Source: Candidatus Rokuibacteriota bacterium (GTDB lineage: Bacteria > Methylomirabilota > Methylomirabilia > Rokubacteriales > CSP1-6). From it: 64,000 nt of DNA. Below are positions 16,619 through 26,049 of this stretch, piece by piece. The number at the start of each line of letters is the position of its first letter. The stretch's first letter is position 1. Below the pieces are notes generated by a model that saw nothing but the letters and a program-made list of their open reading frames with translations, searched no databases and was not told the DNA's origin. Where the stretch lies: the NCBI GenBank assembly GCA_003220265.1, contig QHRW01000109.1, positions 19,060-83,059 on the forward strand. The letters run 5' to 3'. Both the position numbers and the translations under genes were made by a program.

Positions 16619-19600
16619 ACATTGCCGAACCCTTCATCAAGCGGCCGATCGCGACGACGCTGCTGACGATCGCGCTGGCGCTCGCGGGCGTGCTGGCCTT
16701 CGGCCTGCTGCCGGTGGCGCCGCTGCCCCAGGTGGACTTTCCGACCATCCAGGTGTCGGCCGCGCTGCCGGGGGCGAGCCCGGAGACCATGGCGACGTCA
16801 GTAGCGGCACCGCTCGAGCGGCGGTTCGGCCACATCGCCGCCGTGACCGAGATGACGTCCACGAGCAACCTCGGCTCGACCTCGATCGTGCTGCAGTTCG
16901 ATCTCGATCGCGACATCAACGGCGCCGCCCGCGACGTGCAGGCGGCCATCAACGCCGCGCGCGGCGACCTGCCGCCGGCGCTGCCGACCAATCCGAACTA
17001 TCGCAAGGTGAACCCGGCCGACGCGCCGATCCTGATCCTGTCCCTCACCTCGACCACGCTCAGCCGCGGGCGGATGTACGACGCGGCCTCCAGCATCCTG
17101 CAGCAGAAGCTCTCGCAGGTGCCCGGCGTGGGCCAGGTCATCGTGGGCGGCGGCGCGCTGCCGGCGGTGCGGGTCGAGCTCAACCCGCTCGCGCTCAACA
17201 AGTACGGGGTCGGTCTCGAGGACGTGCGCAGCGCGCTCGCCGCGAGCAACCTCAACCGGCCGAAGGGCCAGCTCGCCGACGGCCGCCGGGCCTCGGAGCT
17301 CCAGGCCAACGACCAGCTCTTCAAGGCCGACGAGTACGCCCCGCTCATCGTCGCCTACCAGAACGGCCGGGCGGTGCAACTGTCGGACGTCGGCGACGTG
17401 GTCGACTCCGTGGAGGACGTGCGCAGCGCGGGGCTGGCCAACCGCAAGCCGGCCATCGTGGTGGTGATCTTCCGCCAGCCGGGCGCCAACATCATCGACA
17501 CCGTCGATCGCGTGCGCGGCCTGATGCCGGCGCTGCGGGCCTCCATCCCCGCCGCCACCGACCTCGACGTCGTCCTCGACCGCAGCTCGACCATCCGCGC
17601 CTCGCTGCACGACGTCGAGCGCACACTCGTCATCTCGGTCGTGCTGGTGACGCTGGTCGTGTTCGTCTTCCTGCGCAGCGTGCGAGCGACCCTGATCCCC
17701 GCCGTGGCGGTGCCGGTCTCCCTGATCGGGACCTTCGCCGCGATGTACCTGCTCGGCTTCAGCCTCAACAACCTCTCGCTGATGGCGCTCACCATCGCCA
17801 CCGGCTTCGTCATCGACGACGCCATCGTCGTCCTCGAGAACATCACCCGCTACCACGAGGCGGGCCAGCCGCCGCTGGCGGCGGCGCTGCGCGGGGCCCG
17901 CGAGATCGGCTTCACCGTGCTGTCCATGAGCCTCTCGCTGGTCGCGGTGTTCATCCCGATCTTGCTGATGGGCGGCGTGGTCGGCCGCCTCTTCCGCGAG
18001 TTCGCGGTAACGCTCTCGGTGGCCATCGGGATCTCGCTCGTCGTCTCGCTCACCACGACGCCCATGATGTGCGCCACGCTGCTGAAGCCGGAGCCCGCGG
18101 GCGAGCGCGGCCGCCTCTTCCGGCTGAGCGAACGCGGCTTCGAGTGGATGCGGCGGCGCTACGAGTCGAGCCTGGCCCTGGTCCTGCGCCATCCGGGTGG
18201 CGTGCTGGCGATCGCGGTGCTCACGATCGCCGTCAACGTCTGGCTGTTCGTCGTCGTGCCGAAGGGCTTCTTCCCGCAGCAGGACACCGGCCGGCTCACC
18301 GGCGCCATCCAGGCCGCCCAGGACATCTCGTTCCAGGCCATGCAGGCCAAGCTGACCGCTGTCGTCGGCATCATCACCGACGATCCCGCGGTGGACAACG
18401 TGATCGGCTTCACCGGCGGCTCGGGCGGCGGCGGCGCCACCGTGAACACCGCGCGGATGTTCGTCGCGCTCAAACCCCTGGGCGAGCGGCGGCTCACGGC
18501 CGACCAGGTGATCGCGCGGCTGCGCGGCAAGCTGGCCGCCGTCCCCGGCGCCCCCGTCTTCCTGCAGGCCGTCCAGGACCTGCGCGTGGGCGGCCGCGCC
18601 AGCAACGCGCAGTACCAGTACACGCTGCAGGGCGAGGACGTCGCCGAGCTCAACGCGTGGGCGCCGCGGGTCACCGAGCGTCTGCGCCGGCTGCCGCTGC
18701 TGGTCGACGTGAACAGCGATCAGCAGGACAAGGGCCGCCAGTCGTCGGTGGTGATCGATCGCACGACGGCCGGGCGGCTGGGCCTCACGCCGCAGGCGAT
18801 CGACGCCACGCTCTACGACGCCTTCGGCCAGCGGCAGGTCTCGACCATCTATACGCCGCTGAACCAGTACCACGTGGTGATGGAGGTGGCGCCGCGCTTC
18901 TGGCAGCGCCCGGACACGCTGAAGGACATCTACGTCCGCTCGCCGGCCGGCGTGCCGGTGCCGCTCGGCGCCTTCACGCGCGACGACACGACGGCGACGG
19001 CCCTGGCGGTCAGCCACCAGGCGCAGTTCCCGTCGGTGACGGTGTCGTTCAACCTGGCGCCGCGCGCCTCGCTCGGCGAGGCGGTCGCCGCGATCGACAC
19101 GATCACGCGCCAGCTCGGGCTCCCCGCCGGCATCCGGGGCAGCTTCCAGGGAACGGCCCAGGCCTTCCAGGCCTCGATCGCCAACCAACCGCTCCTGATC
19201 CTGGCCGCGTTGCTGGCGGTCTACGTCGTGCTCGGCATCCTCTACGAGAGCTACGTCCATCCGCTCACGATTCTCTCCACGCTGCCGTCGGCCGGCATCG
19301 GCGCGCTGCTCGCGCTCCTGCTCTTTCGCACCGAGCTGACCGTGATGGCGCTCATCGGCATCATCCTGCTCATCGGCATCGTGAAGAAGAACGCGATCAT
19401 GATGATCGACTTCGCGCTGGAGGCCGAGCGGTCGCAGGGCAGGAGCACGGAGGAGGCGATCTTCCAGGCCTGCCTGCTGCGCTTCCGCCCGATCATGATG
19501 ACGACGATGGCCGCGCTGCTCGGGGCGCTCCCGCTGGCGCTCGGCACCGGCGTGGGCTCGGAATTGCGCCGGCCCCTCGGCCTGGCCATCGTGGGCGGGC

Positions 19601-19743
19601 TGATCGTGAGTCAACTCCTCACGCTCTACACCACGCCGGTCGTCTATCTCTATCTCGATCGCCTGCAGCGCTGGGTCAGCGGCGTGCGGGCCGTGGAGCG
19701 CCGCCGTCCGGCTGAAGAGGCGCCGGGCGCCGTCGCCTCGTGA
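16615..19743 (+). CDS. mdtC: RND multidrug efflux permease, second subunit (MdtC-like)
   Basis: 1042 residues and colinear with the preceding permease, to which it is clearly paralogous (for example the shared [17 protein letters not shown] and [11 protein letters not shown] segments). TM4 proton-relay Asp pair in [13 protein letters not shown]. The ATG at 16615 overlaps the previous stop by ATGA. A tandem pair of distinct permeases is the hallmark of MdtBC-type pumps, as opposed to AcrB homotrimers. Confidence 0.93.
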   Translation: MNIAEPFIKRPIATTLLTIALALAGVLAFGLLPVAPLPQVDFPTIQVSAALPGASPETMATSVAAPLERRFGHIAAVTEMTSTSNLGSTSIVLQFDLDRDINGAARDVQAAINAARGDLPPALPTNPNYRKVNPADAPILILSLTSTTLSRGRMYDAASSILQQKLSQVPGVGQVIVGGGALPAVRVELNPLALNKYGVGLEDVRSALAASNLNRPKGQLADGRRASELQANDQLFKADEYAPLIVAYQNGRAVQLSDVGDVVDSVEDVRSAGLANRKPAIVVVIFRQPGANIIDTVDRVRGLMPALRASIPAATDLDVVLDRSSTIRASLHDVERTLVISVVLVTLVVFVFLRSVRATLIPAVAVPVSLIGTFAAMYLLGFSLNNLSLMALTIATGFVIDDAIVVLENITRYHEAGQPPLAAALRGAREIGFTVLSMSLSLVAVFIPILLMGGVVGRLFREFAVTLSVAIGISLVVSLTTTPMMCATLLKPEPAGERGRLFRLSERGFEWMRRRYESSLALVLRHPGGVLAIAVLTIAVNVWLFVVVPKGFFPQQDTGRLTGAIQAAQDISFQAMQAKLTAVVGIITDDPAVDNVIGFTGGSGGGGATVNTARMFVALKPLGERRLTADQVIARLRGKLAAVPGAPVFLQAVQDLRVGGRASNAQYQYTLQGEDVAELNAWAPRVTERLRRLPLLVDVNSDQQDKGRQSSVVIDRTTAGRLGLTPQAIDATLYDAFGQRQVSTIYTPLNQYHVVMEVAPRFWQRPDTLKDIYVRSPAGVPVPLGAFTRDDTTATALAVSHQAQFPSVTVSFNLAPRASLGEAVAAIDTITRQLGLPAGIRGSFQGTAQAFQASIANQPLLILAALLAVYVVLGILYESYVHPLTILSTLPSAGIGALLALLLFRTELTVMALIGIILLIGIVKKNAIMMIDFALEAERSQGRSTEEAIFQACLLRFRPIMMTTMAALLGALPLALGTGVGSELRRPLGLAIVGGLIVSQLLTLYTTPVVYLYLDRLQRWVSGVRAVERRRPAEEAPGAVAS

Positions 19744-21266
19744 TGCGCTGCCGCGTCGTGCGAGCTGTCCTGCTGAGCGTCGTCATGGCCGCTGTCACTG
19801 GCTGCGTCGTCGGTCCGAACTACGTCCGGCCCAGCGTCGTGACGCCCGAGGCATACAAGGAGATCGACGGCTGGAAGGTCGCGCAGCCGCAGGACGACGC
19901 GCTACGCGGCGCGTGGTGGGAAACGTTCAACGATCCCCCGCTGGCGGCACTGGAGGCGCGCGTGAGCGTCTCCAACCAGACGCTGGCGGCGGCGGAGGCG
20001 ACCTATCGGCAGGCGACCGCGCTCGTGCGCGAGGCGCGCTCGGCCTATTTCCCCACCGTCACCGTCGGCATCGGCTACGCACGCCAGCGGCCGTCGTCCA
20101 CGCTGACCTCGGCGACGGGCACCGGCGTGGCCACCGGCACCGGTGTGGGCACGGGCACCCGCGGTTCGAGCGGCCCGTCGAACTTCTTCCAGCTTCCCAT
20201 CGACGTGGCGTGGGCGCCTGATTTCTGGGGCAAGGTACGCCGCAGCGTGGAGTCGAGCCAGGCCGGCGCCCAGGCGAGCGCGGCCGATCTCGAGACCGCG
20301 CGTTTGAGCCTGCAGGCCGAGCTGGCGCTCGACTACTTCCAGCTGCGCACGCTCGACGCCCAGCGGCAGCTGCTGGACACCAGCGTGACCGCGTTCGAGC
20401 GCTCGCTGGAGCTGACGCGGATACGGTACGAGGGCGGCGTGGCCTCGCAGGTGGACGTGGCCCAGGCGCAGACGCAGCTGGAGACGACGCGGGCGCAGGC
20501 CATCGACGTGGGTGTGCAGCGCGCGCAGCTCGAGCACGCCATCGCGCTGCTCGTCGGCCAGCCGCCGTCCAGCTTCGCGCTGCCGACCACGCCGCTGACC
20601 ACGCCGCCGCCGGGCATTCCCGTCGGCGTGCCGTCCGAGCTCCTGCAGCGGCGGCCCGACGTCGCCGCGGCCGAGCGGCGGGTGGCGGCCGCCAACGCGC
20701 AGATCGGTGTCGCCATCGCCGCCTACTACCCGAGCATCACGCTCAGCGCCTCCGCGGGCTTCGAGAGCTCCGGCCTCGCGCAGTGGCTGACGTGGCCGAG
20801 CCGCTTCTGGTCGGTGGGCCCGGGCATCTCGCAGACCGTCTTCGACGGCGGGCTGCGGCGGGCGCAGACCGCGGGGGCCCGCGCAGCGCACGAGGCCAGC
20901 GTGGCGAACTATCGCCAGACCGTGCTCGGCGCGTTCCAGGGCGTGGAGGACGACCTGGCCGCGCTGCGGATCCTCGAGGATGAGGCGCGCGTGCAGGCCC
21001 AGGCGGTGGCGGCGGCCGAGCGGTCGCTCACGCTGACCACGGCGCAGTACCGGGCGGGCACCGTCAGCTATCTCAACGTGGTCACGACGCAGACCATCGC
21101 GCTCACCAATGAAGTCACGGCAGTCCAGATCCTGGGCCGTCGCCTGACCGCCAGTGCGCTGCTGATCCAGGCGCTGGGCGGCGGCTGGCGCGACACCGAC
21201 CTTCCGTCGGCGCAGGCGGTCACTCAGGCCGTTCGCAACGGAGGCCCGGCGCCGTCCTCACGCTAA
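19740..21266 (+). CDS. outer-membrane factor lipoprotein (NodT/OprM-type TolC family)
   Basis: 508 residues. Lipoprotein signal ending in VTGC, then the [11 protein letters not shown] start typical of NodT-family proteins. Two TolC-like repeats with long coiled-coil helices (about 190-260 and 400-470); [23 protein letters not shown] is the family signature. It completes the tripartite pump. A Gly/Thr/Val low-complexity stretch (about residues 124-141) sits in the first extracellular beta-loop. The start is GTG 19740 (or ATG 19743), overlapping the permease stop. Confidence 0.93.
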   Translation: MMRCRVVRAVLLSVVMAAVTGCVVGPNYVRPSVVTPEAYKEIDGWKVAQPQDDALRGAWWETFNDPPLAALEARVSVSNQTLAAAEATYRQATALVREARSAYFPTVTVGIGYARQRPSSTLTSATGTGVATGTGVGTGTRGSSGPSNFFQLPIDVAWAPDFWGKVRRSVESSQAGAQASAADLETARLSLQAELALDYFQLRTLDAQRQLLDTSVTAFERSLELTRIRYEGGVASQVDVAQAQTQLETTRAQAIDVGVQRAQLEHAIALLVGQPPSSFALPTTPLTTPPPGIPVGVPSELLQRRPDVAAAERRVAAANAQIGVAIAAYYPSITLSASAGFESSGLAQWLTWPSRFWSVGPGISQTVFDGGLRRAQTAGARAAHEASVANYRQTVLGAFQGVEDDLAALRILEDEARVQAQAVAAAERSLTLTTAQYRAGTVSYLNVVTTQTIALTNEVTAVQILGRRLTASALLIQALGGGWRDTDLPSAQAVTQAVRNGGPAPSSR

Positions 21267-21268
21267 CG

Positions 21269-21302
21269 CCGCGACCAAACGCTTGCCAAGCAGCGGTCGC
21301 GG
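21269..21302. terminator. strong hairpin after the efflux operon
   Basis: CCGCGACC (21269-21276) pairs with GGTCGCGG (21295-21302), and an inner GCTTG/CAAGC hairpin stacks inside. It begins 2 nt after the stop of the outer-membrane factor. There is no T-tract, so it may be a Rho-dependent or processing end rather than an intrinsic terminator. Confidence 0.45.
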
Positions 21303-21339
21303 ACGGAGACTACCCCGTGTCCATCGTGGGGCTTGCCCG

Positions 21340-22464
21340 ATGAGCGCGCGCGCGTCCAGCCTTCGCTCCGCCGTCATCCGTTACGCCTTCGCGACGGCCA
21401 CGACGAGCGCCGTCACCGCGCTGTCCGTCGCGCTGCGGCCGATGATCCAGCCGCGTCACTCGCCGCCGTTCCTGCTCGCGGTGCTCGTCGTCGCCTGGTT
21501 TGCTGGCTTCGGCCCCGCGGTGCTCGCCTGCGGGCTGAGCATCGTGCTCATGAACTACTTCTTCATCCCGCCGCTGCATTCGCTCTCGCTGTTCAGCGCC
21601 CACGAGCTCATCGGCGTGCCCGTGTTCGCCGCCGTCGCCCTCGGCATGGCGTGGCTGGCCACCACGCGGCGCAGCGCGGAAGCCGCGCGCGTGGACGCTC
21701 TCGCCCGCGAGCAGGCCGCCCGCGCCGACGCCGAGAGCGCCAACCGGGGCAAGGACGAGTTCCTCGCGGTGCTCAGCCACGAGCTGCGCAACCCGCTGGC
21801 CGCCATCGTCAGCGCGGCGCACCTGCTCGAGGGCGTCGTCCGCCACGACGAGACGGCCGCGCGGGCGCGCGAGGTCATCGGCCGGCAGGCCCGGAATCTC
21901 GGCTGCCTCGTCGACGATCTCCTCGAGGTCAACCGGGTCATGAAGGGCAAGGTGATGCTCAACCGAAGCCCCACCGACCTGTCGGAGGTCGTCCGGCGCT
22001 GCCTGGCCACGCTGGGCGCCGCCGGCCGGCTCGAACGCCATCTGCTCAAGCTCGATCTGAGCCCCGTGTGGGTGGACGCCGACGCCCTCCGGCTCGACCA
22101 GGTCGTCACCAACCTGATGGAGAACGCGGTGAAGTACACGCCGGGCGACGGCTCCATCGTCGTGAGCCTGAGCACGGTGGGCGGGCACGCCGTGCTCGAC
22201 ATCAGCGACACGGGCATCGGAATTCCCGCCGATCTCCTGCCGCGGATGTTCGACGTCTTCGTGCAGGGCGATCCCGGCTCGCGCCACTCGCACGGGGGGC
22301 TGGGCATCGGTCTCACGGTCGTCCGTCGGATGATCGAGCTGCACGGCGGCAGCGTGACGGCCGCCAGCGACGGCCCCGGCCGCGGCAGCACCTTCACCGT
22401 GCGCCTGCCGTGCATCCCCCCGCCGGCGGTGCTGCAGACCTCCGCCGCCGTCCGCGTGCGCTGA
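21340..22464 (+). CDS. orphan sensor histidine kinase with DUF4118 membrane domain
   Basis: 374 residues: KdpD-like DUF4118 membrane region (about 15-108, with the NYFFIPPLHSLSL signature), a linker coiled coil, HisKA with His147 in LAVLSHELRNPL, and HATPase with NLMENAVKYT, DTGIGIP and GLGIGLTVVRR. No response regulator is adjacent; the nearest is more than 10 kb away. The start at 21340 is the ATG before SARASSLRS; the preceding bases contain the hairpin behind the efflux operon. Signal and partner unknown. Confidence 0.88.
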   Translation: MSARASSLRSAVIRYAFATATTSAVTALSVALRPMIQPRHSPPFLLAVLVVAWFAGFGPAVLACGLSIVLMNYFFIPPLHSLSLFSAHELIGVPVFAAVALGMAWLATTRRSAEAARVDALAREQAARADAESANRGKDEFLAVLSHELRNPLAAIVSAAHLLEGVVRHDETAARAREVIGRQARNLGCLVDDLLEVNRVMKGKVMLNRSPTDLSEVVRRCLATLGAAGRLERHLLKLDLSPVWVDADALRLDQVVTNLMENAVKYTPGDGSIVVSLSTVGGHAVLDISDTGIGIPADLLPRMFDVFVQGDPGSRHSHGGLGIGLTVVRRMIELHGGSVTAASDGPGRGSTFTVRLPCIPPPAVLQTSAAVRVR

Positions 22465-22467
22465 CCG

Positions 22468-22587
22468 ATGGTCTGCCTGTCGTGGTGGAGCGTGACCCTC
22501 ATCGCGGTGGGCGCCGGCGCGCTCGGCTTCGTCCTGCACTTCGGCTGGCACTGGTGGCTGCTGTCGCGCCCCGACAAGCGTCGCTAG
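22468..22587 (+). CDS. 39-aa single-pass membrane peptide
   Basis: The ATG lies 3 nt after the kinase stop and opens a 39-codon frame ending in TAG. The peptide has one Trp-rich hydrophobic helix (VTLIAVGAGALGFVLHFGWHWW) followed by a basic tail, RPDKRR, consistent with an N-out/C-in small membrane protein. It could modulate the orphan kinase, as small membrane peptides do elsewhere (inference). Placement and topology support it being real, but no homology can be claimed. Confidence 0.5.
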   Translation: MVCLSWWSVTLIAVGAGALGFVLHFGWHWWLLSRPDKRR

Positions 22588-22605
22588 AGCGTCCCCCAAA
22601 ACGAG

Positions 22606-22632
22606 CCCGGCGGCCGAAGGCCGGCCGCCGGG
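22606..22632 (-). terminator. probable terminator of the pilin gene
   Basis: A perfect 10-bp stem CCCGGCGGCC/GGCCGCCGGG lies downstream of the pilin stop. Read on the minus strand it is followed by CTCGTTTT, a short T-run. It also separates the convergent 39-aa membrane peptide gene. Confidence 0.55.
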
Positions 22633-22659
22633 AGTGGTGCGACTAGACCGAACAACTCC

Positions 22660-23136
22660 TCAGGGGCAGGTCGCGCCGCCGTTCGAGTTGGCGGCCGTCG
22701 AGTCACCGGAAGCGCACATCTGGAACGTGCCCGTCGCGCCCGCGTCGTAGCGGTAGGACGTGCCGTTGCCCGTCCAGCCGGCCGGCAGCGTCGGCATCGA
22801 GTTCAGGAACGGACCACCCACCTGGTTCTGGGCGTTGATCTGCTGCACGAGCAGCGAGGGCGACAGCGGCTTGTCGGCCTGCGCGGCGTTGGACGTCGGG
22901 CAGGTGGCCGCGCTGCTCGCCGGGTCCGGCAGGGCGCCGCAGTGCGCGGCGAAGATGCTGACGGCCGAGGCGATGGCCCGCGTATCGGCCTGCGCCTTGG
23001 CGATGCGCGCCCGCGCCTGAACGTTGGCGTAGAGCGGCACGGCGATCGCGGCCAGAATGCCGATGATCGCCACGACGATCAGAAGTTCGATCAGCGTGAA
23101 GCCCCGCTGACCACGGCGAGAGAAGAGCTGCATCAT
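22660..23136 (-). CDS. pilA: type IV pilin (PilA-like major or minor pilin)
   Basis: 158 residues. Prepilin leader SRRGQRG is cleaved before Phe13; the mature start FTLIELLIVVAIIGILAAIA contains the invariant Glu5. The alpha1 helix continues to about residue 60. The globular part holds two cysteine pairs, including a C-terminal loop between CASGD and ATCP that resembles a pilin D-region disulfide loop. A GGGGGATC ribosome-binding site precedes the Met-Met start at 23136. It could also be a pseudopilin, but the D-loop and sigma-54-type promoter favour a true pilin. No assembly genes are nearby. Confidence 0.85.
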   Translation of the reverse strand: MMQLFSRRGQRGFTLIELLIVVAIIGILAAIAVPLYANVQARARIAKAQADTRAIASAVSIFAAHCGALPDPASSAATCPTSNAAQADKPLSPSLLVQQINAQNQVGGPFLNSMPTLPAGWTGNGTSYRYDAGATGTFQMCASGDSTAANSNGGATCP

Positions 23137-23189
23137 GACGAGATCCCCCAAGTCTCTGAACCTGATTGCTTGTGTCTGGGGCCTCGTAG

Positions 23190-23205
23190 TGCAGAGAGGA
23201 TGCCA
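23190..23205 (-). promoter_or_regulatory. putative sigma-54 promoter of the pilin gene
   Basis: Minus strand TGGCAT-CCTCT-CTGCA matches the -24/-12 elements (TGGCAC-N5-TTGCA) with correct spacing. It lies about 54 nt upstream of the pilin start. PilA genes are classically RpoN/PilSR-controlled, so the match is biologically sensible. The block preceding it (GGTCTGGCATCC) is shared with the promoter at 3671-3687. Confidence 0.55.
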
Positions 23206-23232
23206 GACCGGGGGACCAACGGTTCCGCTGAC

Positions 23233-23676
23233 TTACGAGGGCGACGTCGGCGCCGACTGACGGGCCGGGGCAGTCGTGTGACGTGATTCGTCGTGCCGCA
23301 CGTGACTGATGGCGGCGCGGTCGGGATCGATGGGATGGCGCAGGAGATCGTCCATCGGAAGCGCTTCCTCGATGAAGAAGCCGACGCTCGTTTCGCTGAC
23401 GTGGCGCACCTCGGCCACGCGCGTCACACGCTTGCCCGACCCGCCCAGGAGGATCTCGATCCGATGTCGTTGCCCGGGCACCAGCAGCCTCGAGAATTCC
23501 TGCAGCGGAACCTCCAGGCGCAGGCCGTGAATGGAGGCGTCGAGCGCGCGCGTTTCCAGCACCACCATGTACTCGCACTCGCCGACGATCCAGCGGACGG
23601 CCCACGGCCCCGGCGTCCGCGCGTGGCGGCGCCGCTCGATCACCCACGCACCCTGGTCCGCGCCGTCCTTGGTCAT
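23233..23676 (-). CDS. PilZ domain protein
   Basis: 147 residues. The N-terminal ERRRHART matches the RxxxR c-di-GMP-binding motif of PilZ domains, followed by LDASIHGLRLEV, the (D/N)xSxxG motif, and a beta-barrel to about residue 115. The C-terminus is Ala/Pro/Ser-rich and probably disordered. It likely binds c-di-GMP and adjusts motility or pilus function. It lies upstream of the pilin on the same strand, but the pilin has its own promoter in between. Ribosome-binding site GAGGAGG, 5 nt before the ATG at 23676. Confidence 0.85.
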   Translation of the reverse strand: MTKDGADQGAWVIERRRHARTPGPWAVRWIVGECEYMVVLETRALDASIHGLRLEVPLQEFSRLLVPGQRHRIEILLGGSGKRVTRVAEVRHVSETSVGFFIEEALPMDDLLRHPIDPDRAAISHVRHDESRHTTAPARQSAPTSPS

Positions 23677-24059
23677 CGCGCCCTCCTCGACCAGCAGTCG
23701 AACGGCAGACGGTGTCAGCAACAGTCGTACCGAAACGAACACCGTCGCGCAAACACGCGCCGTCGCGAACGTGTGTCCGACCTGTCGGGGAAAGTGCGTG
23801 GATGGATCCTGACCGGCGAGAGAACCGGCGCGGACAGAGGTTGACGGCGGGACGGGCAATCGGCACGCAGGGATTCGGAGCGAATGCCTCACGCGATGTC
23901 AAGAAACCAGACGGCACGTCCGTGACAGCATGCGCCGGGCGATCGAGACAGAATGTCCGGCCGATCCCGAACTGCCGCGCCCCGTAGCACTTTTCGCTTG
24001 GCCTGAATCATGCCTCGCCGTTCCACCTAACAAAGACGCCGGAAGGGGGTGACCACCGA
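23677..24059. other. 383-bp intergenic region without a recognisable gene
   Basis: The region lies between divergent genes (PilZ leftward, zinc-ribbon peptide rightward). Base composition is slightly less GC-rich and no frame shows family motifs. A small CCGAC-CT-GTCGG inverted repeat lies near 23780. The right end carries a strong AAGGGGGTGA ribosome-binding site for the next small gene. Confidence 0.4.
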
Positions 24060-24149
24060 ATGGCGGACCAGTTCAAGTGTGCGAAGTGCGGCAAGACCTC
24101 GCCGAAGTTCACCAACTGCTGCGGGGCGCCGATGAAGCGGGCGAGCTGA
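24060..24149 (+). CDS. 29-aa zinc-ribbon peptide
   Basis: An ATG with a strong Shine-Dalgarno sequence (AAGGGGGTGA, 7 nt spacing) opens a 29-codon frame. The peptide contains KCAKCGK and TNCCGAPM, i.e. CxxC followed by CC, the arrangement of minimal rubredoxin-like or zinc-ribbon peptides that are scattered in bacterial genomes. Its stop is two bases before the GTG of the MFS gene, so it probably acts as translational leader or partner for the transporter. Too short to confirm by homology here, but the signals are convincing. Confidence 0.65.
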   Translation: MADQFKCAKCGKTSPKFTNCCGAPMKRAS

Positions 24150-24151
24150 TC

Positions 24152-25516
24152 GTGACTGGGGAGGCCCGCCCCGATCACCAGGCGGGCCTCCTCAGGACCT
24201 CTCGACTTCGCGTTTCCTTGCGCGCCTCGTGTGCCGAGGCCGCGATGGCCGAGCTGTTCGGCGCCTGCACCGGTGGCGCAGTCCTCACCGCGTGGGCGCT
24301 GCACCTCGGCGCGACCACGTTCACGATCGGCCTCCTCGCCGCGCTGCCGCTCGCCGCCCAGGTCCTCCAGCTGCCGGCCGCGTGGCTGACGCTGACGTTC
24401 GGACCGAAGGCCGTCGCCATCGCCGCCATCGGCGCCTCACGGCTGCTCTGGCTTCCGCTGGTGGCGCTGCCGTTCGTCGAGCTCCCGCTGCCCACGGCCC
24501 TTCACGTCTTCGTCGGCGTGGTCGCGCTGGCCGCGGTGTGCGGCGTGATCGGCAACAACGCGTGGACCGCCTGGATCGGCGAGCTCGTGCCCGGCGCCAT
24601 CCGTGGCCGCTTCTTCAGCCGTCGCACCGTCTATGTCTCGATCGCCAGCACGATCGCCTCGCTGGGCGCGGCCGTCGCCCTCGACGGCCTGAGCCCGCGA
24701 GGCTGGACGGGCTTCGCGCTCGGCGGCCTCGCCGCCGTCGCCGGCCTGGCCGGCGCGCTCAGCATCTACCTGCTCCACCGCCAGCACGCTCCCGCTCACG
24801 CCGGCGCGCAGGAGCGTACCGACTGGCGCGTCCTGCTCGAGGTCGCGCGCACGCCTCGCGCGCGGCCGTTCCTGAGATATCTGCTGGGCTGGAACGGCGC
24901 GGTGGCGCTGTCGGCGGGCTTCTTCTCCCTGCACATGCTGGTCAACCTTCGCACCGGCTTCGCGCTCGCCGCGCTCTACGGCGTCGGGGTCGCCACGGTG
25001 CGGATCATCTCGGCGCCGGTGTGGGGACGCGCCGTCGATCACCTCGGCGCGCGGCCGGTCCTGATCCTCTGCTCGTTCGGCATCGCGGCCGTGCCGGCCA
25101 TCTGGCTCTTCGCCACACCGGCGTTCCTGTGGCCGCTGGTGATCGACGTGGTGCTGGCGGGCGCCCTGTGGGGCGGCCACGGCATCGCCACCATGGACCT
25201 GACCGTCAAGCTCTCGCCCGGGCGCGAGCGCCCGTTCTATCTCGCGATGTTCGCGGCGGCCAGCGGCCTGGGCTTCGCGATCGCCGCCGCGCTGGCCGGC
25301 CTCCTGGCGTCAGCCTTGCCCGAGCGCTTCGATCTCTTCGGGGAGACGTGGAACAACCTCCACGTGCTCTTCCTGCTGTCCGCGCTCGCGCGCGTGCTCG
25401 CGGCCGTGCCCGCGCTGCGCATCCAGGAGCCCGGCGCCCAGGACGTGCGGACGTTCGTCAAGCGCGCGTTCAACGTGGCCGCGACGACGCTCGCGCCACG
25501 CCGCCTCACTGCCTGA
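24152..25516 (+). CDS. MFS transporter
   Basis: 454 residues from the GTG at 24152, chosen because it follows the zinc-ribbon peptide stop directly. Twelve hydrophobic segments are visible, with a central loop around residues 215-235. The first repeat has an ELVPGAIRGRFFSRR loop (motif-A-like position), and the second half has GRAVDHLGARPVLIL, a good MFS motif A. Substrate unknown. The N-terminal ~30 residues (ARPDHQAGLLRTS) look soluble, so a downstream start is possible. Confidence 0.8.
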   Translation: MTGEARPDHQAGLLRTSRLRVSLRASCAEAAMAELFGACTGGAVLTAWALHLGATTFTIGLLAALPLAAQVLQLPAAWLTLTFGPKAVAIAAIGASRLLWLPLVALPFVELPLPTALHVFVGVVALAAVCGVIGNNAWTAWIGELVPGAIRGRFFSRRTVYVSIASTIASLGAAVALDGLSPRGWTGFALGGLAAVAGLAGALSIYLLHRQHAPAHAGAQERTDWRVLLEVARTPRARPFLRYLLGWNGAVALSAGFFSLHMLVNLRTGFALAALYGVGVATVRIISAPVWGRAVDHLGARPVLILCSFGIAAVPAIWLFATPAFLWPLVIDVVLAGALWGGHGIATMDLTVKLSPGRERPFYLAMFAAASGLGFAIAAALAGLLASALPERFDLFGETWNNLHVLFLLSALARVLAAVPALRIQEPGAQDVRTFVKRAFNVAATTLAPRRLTA

Positions 25517-25545
25517 GCGCGCCCAGGGTTCGCGGCGGGACAATC

Positions 25546-26046
25546 TCAGCGCCGGCGGTTGATGAAGGCCTGGAGCTCGCGGAGAACGCGCTCCGCGTCG
25601 ACGGCCTCCGAGCCGTCGCCGATCTCGGCAGTGTCGAGGATGCGGAACTTCACGTATTGCTCATGCACTCTCGCATCCGTGCCCGTACTCAGATAGCGGT
25701 TGCGCGCACGCACGGCGGCCTCTTCGGACTCCTCGGTCACAGCGGGAAAAGGCGACGGGCCGCTGTCCCGGCGGGGGCCGTTGACGGCGAAGTAGCGATG
25801 CTCGGCCGCGTCCCCGCTGTAGGCGCGCACCGCGAAGTATCGATAGCCGAACGCGCGGGTGAGCTCGGCCGCGCGGTACAGGACGAAGCGCCGGAGATCG
25901 GGAGCGGCGCCGGGCCACACAGCGGTCGAACGCACCTCCCAGGTCCGGGCGCCGAGCTGCCGATCCTTGTACTGGAACTTCACCGCGCCGCAGCCCACCA
26001 GGGTGACTCCGAGCACTGCGAGCGCGAGCATCCCTCGTGCGCGCAT
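25546..26046 (-). CDS. lipoprotein, unknown
   Basis: 166 residues with a lipoprotein signal ending in LVGC (Cys19). The body is mixed alpha/beta, charged, with no recognised domain. It starts 3 nt after the stop of the upstream lipoprotein gene, so the two form an operon. Probably an envelope component; function unknown. Confidence 0.75.
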   Translation of the reverse strand: MRARGMLALAVLGVTLVGCGAVKFQYKDRQLGARTWEVRSTAVWPGAAPDLRRFVLYRAAELTRAFGYRYFAVRAYSGDAAEHRYFAVNGPRRDSGPSPFPAVTEESEEAAVRARNRYLSTGTDARVHEQYVKFRILDTAEIGDGSEAVDAERVLRELQAFINRRR

Positions 26047-26049
26047 GGC

